A stretch of 36,853 bases of DNA from Bacteriovoracaceae bacterium (GCA_947461145.1 CANHJD010000009.1:1-36853), one strand, 5' to 3'. Positions 8,071-16,732 are shown, counted from the stretch's first letter. Made by a program: numbers and translations. Notes: generated from the sequence alone by a model not told the origin.

Positions 8071-9727
8071 GTCAGAGATTTTTTTAATTGTTTTTATTTT
8101 TTTTAACCTATTAATCTCCGGTCTCACTGGTTATTTTACGCCTCGTCTTATTAGTGAGTTTTATCAACACTTAAAAGATAAACAAGGCTTCGATCGGTAT
8201 TTTGGTTACTTAGTAATCCTTTTTCTGGTTGAGTATGCAAACAGATTTCTTTATCAACTCTCTACACATCGCTATATTCAGAAATTGCTTATGGATATTC
8301 GAAAAAAGAGTTTTTCCTTATGGTTAAAGGCACCCTTTAAAAAAGCTGGCAATACTCAAGATGATTACCCCTTAGGGGAAGTTCTCGCTCGCTTGATGAA
8401 TGACACTGATGCAGTAAGAGAGGTCGTTAGCTCAGGGAGCTTTGGAATTTTTATAGATATTATTTTTATCCTCTCCTGTTTAATTAGTTTTTTACAACTA
8501 AACTCTTCAACTGGTGTCGCACTCTTTATTGCCGAGGTGCTTGCCTGTCTTTTACTTGTTTATGGAAGCAAGGCCATGGGTAAAGTATTCATGGACGTTA
8601 GGAGAGTTACGGGCCAGATGGCAAGAGTTGTCACTGATTTAACAGCTGGACTAAAAGAGCTTTTCTTTTCACCTAATAAACATTACGCCTCAAAAAGAGG
8701 AGAAAAGATTTTCGAGGATTTTCTCTCGAAGCAGCTTCATGCCAATATTTGGGATGCGGGCTACTATTCCGCTGCAGAGTCGCTCTATCCAGTGCTCGTT
8801 GCTCTTGTGATGATCATCGTGCCCTATGCCGGAATTGTCGAAGTCGCAATCATTGCTGTCCTAATTGATCTTATTCAAAAATCGATTTCACCAGTTAAAG
8901 AGGTTGCTTCAAAGATATCTGTTTTACAGAGGGCAAAGAGTGGGCTCGAAAGATTAAGTGAGTTTAACGAGAGTTTTACATCTCATGATTCAGTACCTCA
9001 AGATTTTTCAAAGTTAACTGCTGATAAATTAAACTTTCATTTGGTATCGTTTCAATATGAAAAAGGTTTTATTCTCGGTCCAGTAGATTTTTGCCTTAAA
9101 AGAGGTGAAATTTTGGGGATTCTGGGAGAGTCTGGGTGTGGAAAATCTACTCTATTAAAATTACTCTCAGGTCAATATCACACATTTAATGGAGAGATCA
9201 TCATTGATCAGATGAAGTTTTCCCCTGCCGAGGGAGTTGATTTAAAAAAGTTCTCATCCTATGTGAGTCTTGTTTCTCAAGACTCCCATGTTTTCACGGA
9301 AACACTCAAATTCAACATTACTTTGGGATATAATTACGGGTTTGATGAGTTTTGGAATTTGGCCACTACTAGTATTTCCTATCTAGACCGCTGGGGCGTG
9401 AATCCCGAGTCATTGGTTAATCCAAAAAATTTATCCATGGGTCAGAAGCAACTTCTCTCAGGATTGCGCGCCCTGTTCCTCAAAAAACCAATCATTTTAA
9501 TGGATGAAATTTCAAGTGGGCTTGATCCTGAGCTCGAGTCTGCCTTTAGGGATTTAATTAAGTTTTTCCAATCTCGCTCAATTACTATCATTGTGACCCA
9601 TAGATTAGAAACGATCCTTAAGGCCGATAAGTTATTACTTCTGGATGGCGGGAAAATGCTTGCTTCAGGAAGTCATCAAAATCTGCTTAGTGAAACGAAA
9701 TATAAAGAGTTTCTCTCTCATCTTTAG
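8021..9727 (+). CDS. ABC exporter half-transporter, catalytic-site subunit
   Basis: 568 residues from the ATG at 8021, chosen for the AAGGAA about 5 nt upstream. An open extension to 7961 has no such site. It overlaps the previous gene by 50 bp, so the two are likely co-translated. Transmembrane domain about 15-300, ATPase domain about 335-565. Walker A is GESGCGKS at 369-376, Walker B LMDE has the catalytic E496, and the H-loop is H527. The signature reads LSMGQ at 471-475 instead of LSGGQ. Together with the Asp in the first subunit, both defects fall in the same composite ATP site, as in TM287/288- or BmrCD-type exporters. The gene is not a frameshifted continuation of the first: each half is complete. 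Confidence 0.9.
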   Translation: MLSSSSKNKLWKHLWLRSEIFLIVFIFFNLLISGLTGYFTPRLISEFYQHLKDKQGFDRYFGYLVILFLVEYANRFLYQLSTHRYIQKLLMDIRKKSFSLWLKAPFKKAGNTQDDYPLGEVLARLMNDTDAVREVVSSGSFGIFIDIIFILSCLISFLQLNSSTGVALFIAEVLACLLLVYGSKAMGKVFMDVRRVTGQMARVVTDLTAGLKELFFSPNKHYASKRGEKIFEDFLSKQLHANIWDAGYYSAAESLYPVLVALVMIIVPYAGIVEVAIIAVLIDLIQKSISPVKEVASKISVLQRAKSGLERLSEFNESFTSHDSVPQDFSKLTADKLNFHLVSFQYEKGFILGPVDFCLKRGEILGILGESGCGKSTLLKLLSGQYHTFNGEIIIDQMKFSPAEGVDLKKFSSYVSLVSQDSHVFTETLKFNITLGYNYGFDEFWNLATTSISYLDRWGVNPESLVNPKNLSMGQKQLLSGLRALFLKKPIILMDEISSGLDPELESAFRDLIKFFQSRSITIIVTHRLETILKADKLLLLDGGKMLASGSHQNLLSETKYKEFLSHL

Positions 9728-9763
9728 TGGAGTAATCTGCTTTGTTTTTATTCCATTTTTCTT

Positions 9764-9787
9764 AAGCTAAACTAGCTTCAATTTTTT
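9764..9787 (+). terminator. Weak possible terminator after the ABC pair
   Basis: A 6 bp hairpin (AAGCTA, loop AAC, TAGCTT) is followed after three bases by a run of six T. The stem is short and AT-rich, so termination would be inefficient. It sits 37 nt after the ABC stop and just before the ribosome-binding site of the next gene. Confidence 0.3.
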
Positions 9788-9804
9788 ACACAGGAGAGTG
9801 TTCG

Positions 9805-10842
9805 ATGAAAGCCATAAGTAGCTTTTTCTTACTTGCTTTATTAGTTGTTGTGACTGCTTGTTCTGAAGGAACTAGTAAGCCTAGTTATTTATTTAAACCT
9901 GCCGTTAAAGAAGGTGTTGCGGCAAAAGTTGGAGATATTGAAATCTCTAATGCGGAAGTGATGGATGGAATTGAGTCTGAAGTTTATGAATTTGAATCAA
10001 AATCATTTGAAGTTAAATTCAACAAACTTAAATCAATTATTCTTCAAAAAGTTGTTGATAAAGATCCTCGTAAAAAAGGAATCTCAAATGACGAATTCCT
10101 TAACAAGTATATTGCGAAGAGTGTAAATATTTCTGAAAAAGAAATCGATGCCTTTATCAAAGATCAAAATATTCCGGCTGAGCACATTAATCCGCAAGTA
10201 AGAGAGAAAATTAAAGGCTATCTTGAAATAGAAAGAAAAAAAGAAGCTATAGATAAATGGGTTGCAGAGCAGACAAAAAGTACACCTGTTGAAGTTTATA
10301 TTCCAAAGCCTCGTCGTCCGACATTTCCGGTAGAGGCGGGAAATGCTCCTTTTGCAGGAGACAAAGACGCAAAAGTCGTTATTGTTGAATATTCTGATTT
10401 TCAGTGTCCATTTTGCGCAAAAGGTGCTGATTTATTGAAAAAAATTAAAGAAAAATACGGCAACAAGGTAAAAGTGGCATTTAAGAATTTCCCACTTCCT
10501 TTCCATAACCATGCGGAGATGGCAGCAGTTGCAAGCCTGTGTGCTAACGAGCAAAGCACAAATCACTTCTGGAAAATGCATGATGCAATGTTTGCTAACC
10601 AGGAGTCTCTTGATCCTGAAGGCCTAAAAAAGACAGCCGCTAAAATTGGTCTTAAAGCAGATACTTTTGAAAAGTGTCTAAATGAAAACAAGTTCTTAGA
10701 GCAGGTAAAGGCAGATATTGAAGGGGGCAAAAAAGTTGGTGTAAAATCAACTCCGACATTTTTTGTCAACGGTCAGCTTATTACTGGGGCACAGCCAATC
10801 GAGGTTTTTGCTGAAATCGTCGATGAGGAATTATCTAAGTAA
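9805..10842 (+). CDS. Lipoprotein with SurA-like N-terminal region and DsbA-like thioredoxin domain
   Basis: 345 residues. Lipoprotein signal with lipobox VTAC19, and a good ribosome-binding site (AGGAG). Residues about 35-165 are helical and resemble the N-terminal segment of SurA-type chaperones (a Val-Gly-Asp-x-x-Ile-Ser start and GIS-x-x-E/F-like turns). Residues about 175-345 form a DsbA-like thioredoxin domain of the Thioredoxin_4 type. The redox motif is C201-P-F-C204 and the cis-Pro loop is STP317TFFVNG. It should act as a membrane-tethered disulfide oxidase or isomerase in the periplasm, useful given the many Cys-containing exported proteins in this window. It ends at a terminator. 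The SurA-like assignment is weaker than the thioredoxin one. Confidence 0.88.
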   Translation: MKAISSFFLLALLVVVTACSEGTSKPSYLFKPAVKEGVAAKVGDIEISNAEVMDGIESEVYEFESKSFEVKFNKLKSIILQKVVDKDPRKKGISNDEFLNKYIAKSVNISEKEIDAFIKDQNIPAEHINPQVREKIKGYLEIERKKEAIDKWVAEQTKSTPVEVYIPKPRRPTFPVEAGNAPFAGDKDAKVVIVEYSDFQCPFCAKGADLLKKIKEKYGNKVKVAFKNFPLPFHNHAEMAAVASLCANEQSTNHFWKMHDAMFANQESLDPEGLKKTAAKIGLKADTFEKCLNENKFLEQVKADIEGGKKVGVKSTPTFFVNGQLITGAQPIEVFAEIVDEELSK

Positions 10843-10864
10843 TCCGATAGAATTTCTCAATTAA

Positions 10865-10906
10865 GGCTTTGGGTAGGACTGCAAGTTTTACCCAAGGCTT
10901 TTTTAT
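10865..10906 (+). terminator. Intrinsic terminator after the DsbA-like gene
   Basis: An 11 bp stem (GGCTTTGGGTA with TACCCAAGGCT, including G-T wobbles) with a 13-base loop, followed directly by a T-run. It lies 22 nt after the stop codon, so the coiled-coil operon that follows needs its own promoter. Confidence 0.8.
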
Positions 10907-10966
10907 TTGGACCATGTGCTAGAATTTTCTATGATGTCACAGGAAGTGGCATATAAGGAATAAGCT

Positions 10967-12910
10967 ATGAATAGCGTAGATTACACAAAGAAATTGGCCA
11001 AGGAACGGGAATATTTCAACGACACTATTCAAAAGAATCGCGAAGCTGCAGATAGAAAAATTGCGGATTCTAATGAGCGTGCAGAAGGTGTCATCAATAA
11101 GCAGCGCGATGTTTTTATAAAAGAAAAATCAGAATTAGAAGATAGCTATCAAAAAAATTTAAATCAATTAAACGAAAAAGCACTTGCCTCATTGGATACG
11201 GATAGCAATCGATTTCACGAGGAAATGCTAAAAGAACGTGAGCAATTTACTAAAGACTCCCTTTTAAAAAGAAAAGACTTTGATCAACGACTAAAAGACA
11301 TTAAAAGTAGTTATCAGACAGCATTTGATTCAGAAAAAGATATTCATGAGGACATTCAGAAGACTTCGACTCGCAGGTATAATGAAAGTGTCAGTGAGAT
11401 AAATAAAAATGCCGACAAGAATATGAAGCAGTACCAGAAGAAAGTCTCAGACACTGGATCTAAGTTGAATGATGATTATAAAAGAGAGCGTCAAGCACTT
11501 GTAAGAGGCCATGAAGACCATCTTACTCAAACTACGAGAGCTGCAAATCAAAAGAAAATTGGAATGGAGAATCATTATAGAGACGATCTAGCTAGAAGCA
11601 ACGAGAGTCAGAGAGCTGAATTGGATGATTTCAAGAAATATACAGATGGTAAAGTTGATACTATTCAGAAAAAGTATGATGAAAGAGTTAAGCTGATGTC
11701 CAAGGATTATAGTCAACGCAGCGATAAACTTGTTCAAACTCAGCAAAGAGATGCATTAAAAGTAAATCGAGAGCATCAAAAAGTTGTTGGTGATATTAAT
11801 CGAGATCACGGCAAACAAATGCAATTGGTCGAGCTTGAAAAAAGAAGACGAAATAACGGATCTGGCGAATTTGCTGAATTCGTTAATCGTCAGCAAGGTA
11901 CAAAAGATCAGGCCGTAAATGAACAGAAAATTAAATACCTAAAAGATAAACTCACAGATGTGAAGCAAGAATACCAAACGAGGGCCCAAAAAGAACAAGA
12001 CGCTTTTAATGATTCTTTAAAATTGGAAAGTGTGGATGCAACGGCCAGGCTTGATCGTAAAATTAATGATGCGAATGCTGATAAAATTGTTTCTGTTTCT
12101 AAAGAAAGAGAAAAGGCTGAAGCGCGGGTTGCAACTCGGGAAAATCAAAACTTACTTGATAGGCAAGCTTATGAGCAAAAGCTTATGGTTGAAAGAAATA
12201 GTGCAAATTCTCGTCTGACAAAATTGAAGCGCGATTTCACATCTTCAATGACGCAACTTGAAGAAAAGCATAAAGTGAATATTAATGAGGTTACAAAAGT
12301 AAGTAATGCGGACAAGGCAGATTTTGTAAAACGACTTAATGAGAATCACAGTAAAGAAAGAGCGGAAATGAAACGAGAATTTTCGAAATTAATGGATACA
12401 ACAGTCCAGGAATATGAGTTACGCCTTGGGAATTATCAACGTGATAATGAATATATAAAGATGGCGATGGATCAAAAAATTCAGGCAATTATGGAGCAAA
12501 CAGGCAAGGAAGTGGAGTCACAAAGAGAAATTTACGAGGATCGCCGTGCAGCAGATTTAACGAACTATCAATTGTTGCTTGATGAGAAGGATCGTACGGT
12601 AAAGTCAGATATGATTTCTATGAATAATAATTTTCAAAAAAAGATGGATAAATTACAGCTTGAAAGTGACTCAAAATTAAAGTTGCTTACTTCCGATTAT
12701 GAGAATAAGTTAAGAGACCTGAGAACTAGTTCAAGTAAGGAACTGGCCCATAAAGATTCGGTTCAGCAAATTGAATTAGAAAGATTAAAATCGACTTACA
12801 GAGATGAAAAAGCCCGCTTAGTTTCAACTTATGAGGAGCAAATAAAATCTGTGAAAAACGATCATGTTAATCAGATGAATCAAATGAAAGATTTTAAACG
12901 CTTAAGTTAG
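10967..12910 (+). CDS. Long coiled-coil protein, unknown function
   Basis: 647 residues, cytoplasmic (no signal peptide or membrane segment), with AAGGAA before the ATG. The composition is extreme: Lys, Glu, Asp, Arg, Gln and Asn throughout, with Leu/Ile/Val/Met at roughly heptad spacing. I find no proline, cysteine or tryptophan over the whole length. One likely flexible point is NNGSG at about residues 295-300. Such a chain should form one or two very long helical rods (about 90 nm if fully extended, from 0.15 nm per residue). Possible roles are cytoskeletal filament, spacer or scaffold; no family is recognised. It is 23 bp upstream of pyruvate kinase and may be co-transcribed. Confidence 0.8.
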   Translation: MNSVDYTKKLAKEREYFNDTIQKNREAADRKIADSNERAEGVINKQRDVFIKEKSELEDSYQKNLNQLNEKALASLDTDSNRFHEEMLKEREQFTKDSLLKRKDFDQRLKDIKSSYQTAFDSEKDIHEDIQKTSTRRYNESVSEINKNADKNMKQYQKKVSDTGSKLNDDYKRERQALVRGHEDHLTQTTRAANQKKIGMENHYRDDLARSNESQRAELDDFKKYTDGKVDTIQKKYDERVKLMSKDYSQRSDKLVQTQQRDALKVNREHQKVVGDINRDHGKQMQLVELEKRRRNNGSGEFAEFVNRQQGTKDQAVNEQKIKYLKDKLTDVKQEYQTRAQKEQDAFNDSLKLESVDATARLDRKINDANADKIVSVSKEREKAEARVATRENQNLLDRQAYEQKLMVERNSANSRLTKLKRDFTSSMTQLEEKHKVNINEVTKVSNADKADFVKRLNENHSKERAEMKREFSKLMDTTVQEYELRLGNYQRDNEYIKMAMDQKIQAIMEQTGKEVESQREIYEDRRAADLTNYQLLLDEKDRTVKSDMISMNNNFQKKMDKLQLESDSKLKLLTSDYENKLRDLRTSSSKELAHKDSVQQIELERLKSTYRDEKARLVSTYEEQIKSVKNDHVNQMNQMKDFKRLS

Positions 12911-12933
12911 TAACCTCATCAAAAGATTTATAT

Positions 12934-14631
12934 ATGTTGAGTCGTCGAGCTAAGATAATCGCGACCATTGGTCCGAGCTCCAATACCATTGAAATGCTAG
13001 AAAAGATGATTTTGGCGGGAATGAATGCCGCCAGAGTTAATATGTCCCATGGTACGTATGAGGCCCACGAAAAATCCATTAAAAATATTCGGCAAGCTTC
13101 TAAGAATGTGGGAAAAGAAATTGCGATTTTGCTTGATCTACAGGGCCCAAAGATAAGAGTGGATAAGCTTCCTGAACCATTATCCCTTGCTGATGGGGAG
13201 ACTTGGGTCATTGGTCCATCCCATGTGAAGGATCAATATCCAGAATATTCAAAAAATTTTATTCCCACGATTTATAAAAACTTAGTTAAAGATGCCCATG
13301 TTGGAGCACGTATTCTTTTTGATGATGGGCTGATTGTTGCCGAAGCGGTTGAGAAGGATCGTGAAGTTTTAAAAATTAAAATTAAAGTTGGTGGCACACT
13401 TAAATCCAACAAGGGAATTAATCTTCCTTATGTAAAAGTTTCGGCTCCAAGTTTTACAGATAAGGATCGAGAAGATCTTCTTTTTGGCCTAAAGCAAGGT
13501 GTCGACTATGTTGCTTTGAGTTTTGTTAGGACTGCTGAAGATGTGATGGCCGTAAAAGAACTTCTCCATAAAATGAAAATTCAAATTCCTATTGTCTCAA
13601 AAATTGAAAAGCCTGAAGCCTTGGAAAATATGGAAAGTATTGTCCATGTATCAGATGCGATTATGATCGCGAGAGGGGATATGGGGGTTGAAGTTGGAAA
13701 CCATCTTGTTCCAAGCATTCAAAAAAGAATGATTAAAATCTGTAATGAAATCGGAAAACCCATCATCACAGCGACTCAAATGCTCGAAAGCATGATTACT
13801 AATTCTGCACCCACAAGAGCTGAAGCTTCAGACGTTGCGAATGCCGTTTGGGATGGAACTGATGTTGTGATGCTCTCAGGTGAAACTGCGTCGGGTAAAT
13901 ATCCGCTTGAAGCCATTACCATTATGGGACAGATAATTGAAGAAGCCGAGAAAACTCCAAGGGAAAGACCATTTCTTAGGAATATGGATATTTCAAGTGT
14001 CACGGCTTCCATTCAGGTTGCTGCTTCTATTGTGGCAGAAAAAAATGATGCCAGATGGATTATTTCAATAACTGAGGGAGGAAATTCTTGTCTTAAGATG
14101 ACTCGATTTCGTCCTAAAGCACCCGTATTAGGTGTTACGAACTCAGTAGACGTTATTAGAAAGATGTCACTCTACTGGGGAATATACCCTTACTATTTCA
14201 ATATTCATGAAAATTCAGATCTTACCAAATTAGGTGATTTGATGATTCATGAGTTGATCGAAAAAAATCTGCTAAGTCTTGGGGATAAAGTTGTTATTAC
14301 TGTTGGGGATGGAAAATTTTTTCGTCAGGGAACAACAAACTCTATTAGGCTTGAGATTATCAAAGATGTCCCGAAGGCCCTCAAAAATACGGATCAAGAA
14401 TCGATCCAGGAGGTGTCTTTTGACAAGGGAAAGATCTTACTTGATACAGGCATCTGTGCATCTTGCCAGGCCTGTATCAATGTTTGTCCCTACGATATAT
14501 GGACCAACAAGCTCGAACTAAATCGTGATACTCGAATTGATTCCTCGAAAGCTCATCTTTGTAATTTGGATATGCAATGTGTAGAGGCCTGTCCTACTGG
14601 AGCAATTGAAATCATTCCTCTAGGGACATGA
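12934..14631 (+). CDS. pyk: Pyruvate kinase with C-terminal ferredoxin domain
   Basis: 565 residues. Residues 1 to about 480 are a complete pyruvate kinase (phosphoenolpyruvate + ADP to pyruvate + ATP). Visible motifs are KIIATIGPSS at the start, the SKIEKPEAL segment with the catalytic Lys, ARGDMGVEV and TATQMLESM. After a short linker, about 505-565 form a ferredoxin-like domain. The first motif is C508-x2-C511-x2-C514-x3-C518-P; the second is C543-x2-D546-x2-C549-x3-C553-P. The second motif has Asp where the second Cys ligand normally sits, as in Pyrococcus furiosus ferredoxin. The fusion is in one uninterrupted frame. The stop overlaps the queG start (ATGA). The ribosome-binding site is weak, but the start gives the standard N-terminus. 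The role of the ferredoxin part is unknown. Confidence 0.93.
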   Translation: MLSRRAKIIATIGPSSNTIEMLEKMILAGMNAARVNMSHGTYEAHEKSIKNIRQASKNVGKEIAILLDLQGPKIRVDKLPEPLSLADGETWVIGPSHVKDQYPEYSKNFIPTIYKNLVKDAHVGARILFDDGLIVAEAVEKDREVLKIKIKVGGTLKSNKGINLPYVKVSAPSFTDKDREDLLFGLKQGVDYVALSFVRTAEDVMAVKELLHKMKIQIPIVSKIEKPEALENMESIVHVSDAIMIARGDMGVEVGNHLVPSIQKRMIKICNEIGKPIITATQMLESMITNSAPTRAEASDVANAVWDGTDVVMLSGETASGKYPLEAITIMGQIIEEAEKTPRERPFLRNMDISSVTASIQVAASIVAEKNDARWIISITEGGNSCLKMTRFRPKAPVLGVTNSVDVIRKMSLYWGIYPYYFNIHENSDLTKLGDLMIHELIEKNLLSLGDKVVITVGDGKFFRQGTTNSIRLEIIKDVPKALKNTDQESIQEVSFDKGKILLDTGICASCQACINVCPYDIWTNKLELNRDTRIDSSKAHLCNLDMQCVEACPTGAIEIIPLGT

Positions 14632-15623
14632 AGCAACTTTTAGGGATATCAGATGATTTTTTGAAGTCACTCAATATTTTAGATTGGGGTTACACAGAAA
14701 ATTCTATTCCGAGTTCATATTCACAATACGACAAATGGATTAAAGAAGGTCTTCATTCTCCTCTCGGCTATTTGGGTGATTTTCGCTCTGATCTACGAAG
14801 TGACCTTAGAAAAGTTTATCCCGATTTTCAGTCATCACTAGTCTTCCTTTTTAGCTATCAAGAAACCAAGAAATGGATGATGGAAAATAATCATCATGAA
14901 GTTGCAGCTTATTCTCTTGGTTTTGAAGGGCAAGATTATCATTACGTTCTGAAAGAACGACTAGAGAGAGTTTTTCTTCAATTAAAGAATCAATTCTCCA
15001 ATCTGGAGAAATTTATTGCATTGGATGCTCAGCCAGTTATGGAGAGGGATCTTGCTTATAGAGCAGGTCTTGGGTGGTTTGGAAAAAACTCGATGCTCAT
15101 TCATCAAAAAGAGGGGAGTTATTTTATTATTGGTTCTCTTCTTTTGAATCAAAAACTCCCTTTGCCAGGGCCGGCTTTGGATATTGACCATTGTGGACAA
15201 TGCAATGCCTGCGTTGAGGCCTGTCCAACTAAAGCAATTGACGGGGAAATGAGAACTCTCATCGCAAATAAATGTATCTCAACTTTTACTATTGAAGTCT
15301 TTAAGGAGGCGACTGCTCCTGAGGGATTTGAAAAATCTAGAGGAGAAGTTTTCGGTTGCGATATCTGTCAGGATGTTTGTCCATGGAATCGAAAGCCTTT
15401 AGCGCGAGTGAGTGGTTTCTTAAGGCTTCAAGAGAGTTATTCTTTTCTCAAAGAGTGGTTTTACGAACTACCAAAAGTTAAATTGATGGAAATTTTTGAA
15501 AAAGAATCTAATAGAGGAGTTAAAAAAATTCTCTTAGGCACTCCTTTTGATAGGCCTGGCAAGCAAGGCTGGATAAAAAATATTAAGGCGTGGCTTTCTA
15601 CTTCCAACCAAAATAAGATTTAA
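14628..15623 (+). CDS. queG: Epoxyqueuosine reductase
   Basis: 331 residues. QueG is a cobalamin-dependent iron-sulfur enzyme that reduces epoxyqueuosine to queuosine in the wobble position of tRNAs. The catalytic segment LDAQPVMERDLAYRAGLGW and the following GKN match the family, including the general-acid Asp. Two [4Fe-4S] motifs follow: C-x2-C-x2-C-x3-CP in CGQCNACVEACP, and the CDICQDVCPWN block. The length is slightly short for the family because the C-terminal HEAT-like part is reduced, as in many QueG proteins. It is translationally coupled to pyruvate kinase-ferredoxin by a 4 nt overlap. Its 3' end overlaps the convergent hydrolase by 26 nt. Confidence 0.95.
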   Translation: MKQLLGISDDFLKSLNILDWGYTENSIPSSYSQYDKWIKEGLHSPLGYLGDFRSDLRSDLRKVYPDFQSSLVFLFSYQETKKWMMENNHHEVAAYSLGFEGQDYHYVLKERLERVFLQLKNQFSNLEKFIALDAQPVMERDLAYRAGLGWFGKNSMLIHQKEGSYFIIGSLLLNQKLPLPGPALDIDHCGQCNACVEACPTKAIDGEMRTLIANKCISTFTIEVFKEATAPEGFEKSRGEVFGCDICQDVCPWNRKPLARVSGFLRLQESYSFLKEWFYELPKVKLMEIFEKESNRGVKKILLGTPFDRPGKQGWIKNIKAWLSTSNQNKI

Positions 15624-16401
15624 GAAAAGTATAAATGTGGGCCGTGGCGATGGCCGGTTCATGGTGAGCAAGGCGTTTTGGCATCTCCCAGGTTACCTCA
15701 TTTTGATTTTTTTCTAAAACCTCCAGAAATGCCTGCATCCCTCCTGCGCCAACGACGATGTCATCTTCGCCCGTAATAAGATGGATTCTCTGCTGAGAGA
15801 CAATTAAATTTTCTTTTGCCGATTTAAGCCAAGAAAAGATTTCTTTTGAGTCCAGATGAGGAGAGACGAGCTGTCTGCGAATGGCCAGTGTTCTTTCGTA
15901 AAACGCAGTCTCAAACAAATGAGTCGCTTGTCTCTGCCCTATGCCTATCCCAACACCAATTCCAAGCCGCTTTAGATTCTTAAAGATCTCTAGCTCCATG
16001 GCTTTAATTGCAGTATAGGCCCCCAGCGAATGGCCTCCTAAAATTATCGAAGTATTTGCGGGAAATTGGCCGAATCCAAAATTTTGCTCCATAAGTGATT
16101 GCAGGCGAATATAGGCTTCCCCAAAAAGCTCATGGGCATGGATTTTAAAATCCTCTAGGCTTGAAACCTCATGGAAGCTCCCAAGGTAATGTCCAGGTTG
16201 ATCAAAAATAAGGCATGGCACTCCTGCTTCAACCAAACGAGTGGCCCAATTGAGACAATCCCCTTTATGAGATGTGTAGCCATGTGAAAAAATCGCCCAC
16301 TCAGATTTTATTTCAGTATTTGAGGCCGTGGGAATAAAGGCAAGGGCATTTACTTGAAACCAGGGTAGGGAAAGTTCAGTACAAATAACTTTTGGTGACA
16401 T
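15598..16401 (-). CDS. Alpha/beta hydrolase
   Basis: 267 residues, no signal peptide. The nucleophile elbow is G-H-S125-L-G, the oxyanion-hole segment FSHGYTSHKGD is near residue 38, the likely acid is in TGEDD, and the likely base is a His in LAHHEP near the C-terminus. AAAGGG lies about 6 nt before the ATG. Fits the serylaminopeptidase-like/BAAT-like hydrolases that cleave esters, thioesters or amides. The substrate cannot be told from sequence. The 3' end overlaps queG on the other strand. Confidence 0.85.
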   Translation of the reverse strand: MSPKVICTELSLPWFQVNALAFIPTASNTEIKSEWAIFSHGYTSHKGDCLNWATRLVEAGVPCLIFDQPGHYLGSFHEVSSLEDFKIHAHELFGEAYIRLQSLMEQNFGFGQFPANTSIILGGHSLGAYTAIKAMELEIFKNLKRLGIGVGIGIGQRQATHLFETAFYERTLAIRRQLVSPHLDSKEIFSWLKSAKENLIVSQQRIHLITGEDDIVVGAGGMQAFLEVLEKNQNEVTWEMPKRLAHHEPAIATAHIYTFLKSYFGWK

Positions 16402-16449
16402 AGAGCCCTTTAACTTGTCGCATTAACAGAATCTTTTCTGTAATATTCG

Positions 16450-16478
16450 TTGACGAAATTTCTTTGAAACATTAACTT
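16450..16478 (+). promoter_or_regulatory. Candidate promoter of tRNA-Phe
   Basis: TTGACG (5/6 to -35, 16450-16455), a 17 nt spacer, then TAACTT (3/6 to -10, 16473-16478). The start point would lie about 37 nt before the tRNA. The -10 is weak. Between 16402 and 16732 the only features seen are this candidate, the tRNA and its terminator. Confidence 0.4.
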
Positions 16479-16521
16479 AGAGATCTCTTTTTTAGAAGAA
16501 TAAGTTAGCAGTTTTCGATAC

Positions 16522-16597
16522 GCCCGCTTAGCTCAGTCGGTAGAGCAAAGGACTGAAAATCCTTGTGTCCGTGGTTCGATTCCGCGAGCGGGCACCA
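16522..16597 (+). tRNA. tRNA-Phe (anticodon GAA)
   Basis: Acceptor stem GCCCGCT/AGCGGGC, D-arm GCTC-AGTCGGTA-GAGC, anticodon stem AAGGA/TCCTT with loop CTGAAAA (anticodon GAA), T-arm CGTGG-TTCGATT-CCGCG, discriminator A and encoded CCA. 76 nt. Confidence 0.97.
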
Positions 16598-16632
16598 AAA
16601 AAAGCCAGTGTTTAACCCACACTGGCTTTTTT
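16598..16632 (+). terminator. Intrinsic terminator of tRNA-Phe
   Basis: A perfect 14 bp stem, AAAAAAGCCAGTGT pairing with ACACTGGCTTTTTT, with a 7-base loop, begins right after the CCA end. It forces the following large gene to have its own promoter. Confidence 0.93.
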
Positions 16633-16732
16633 TATTTTAGGCACTTAACGTCTTCACCTGATTAAACTTGTCAGTCTGTTTTCCCGGCTTATTCCCTCAA
16701 TAAATACAGCTCTTTGACCGAAAAGATTGAGT

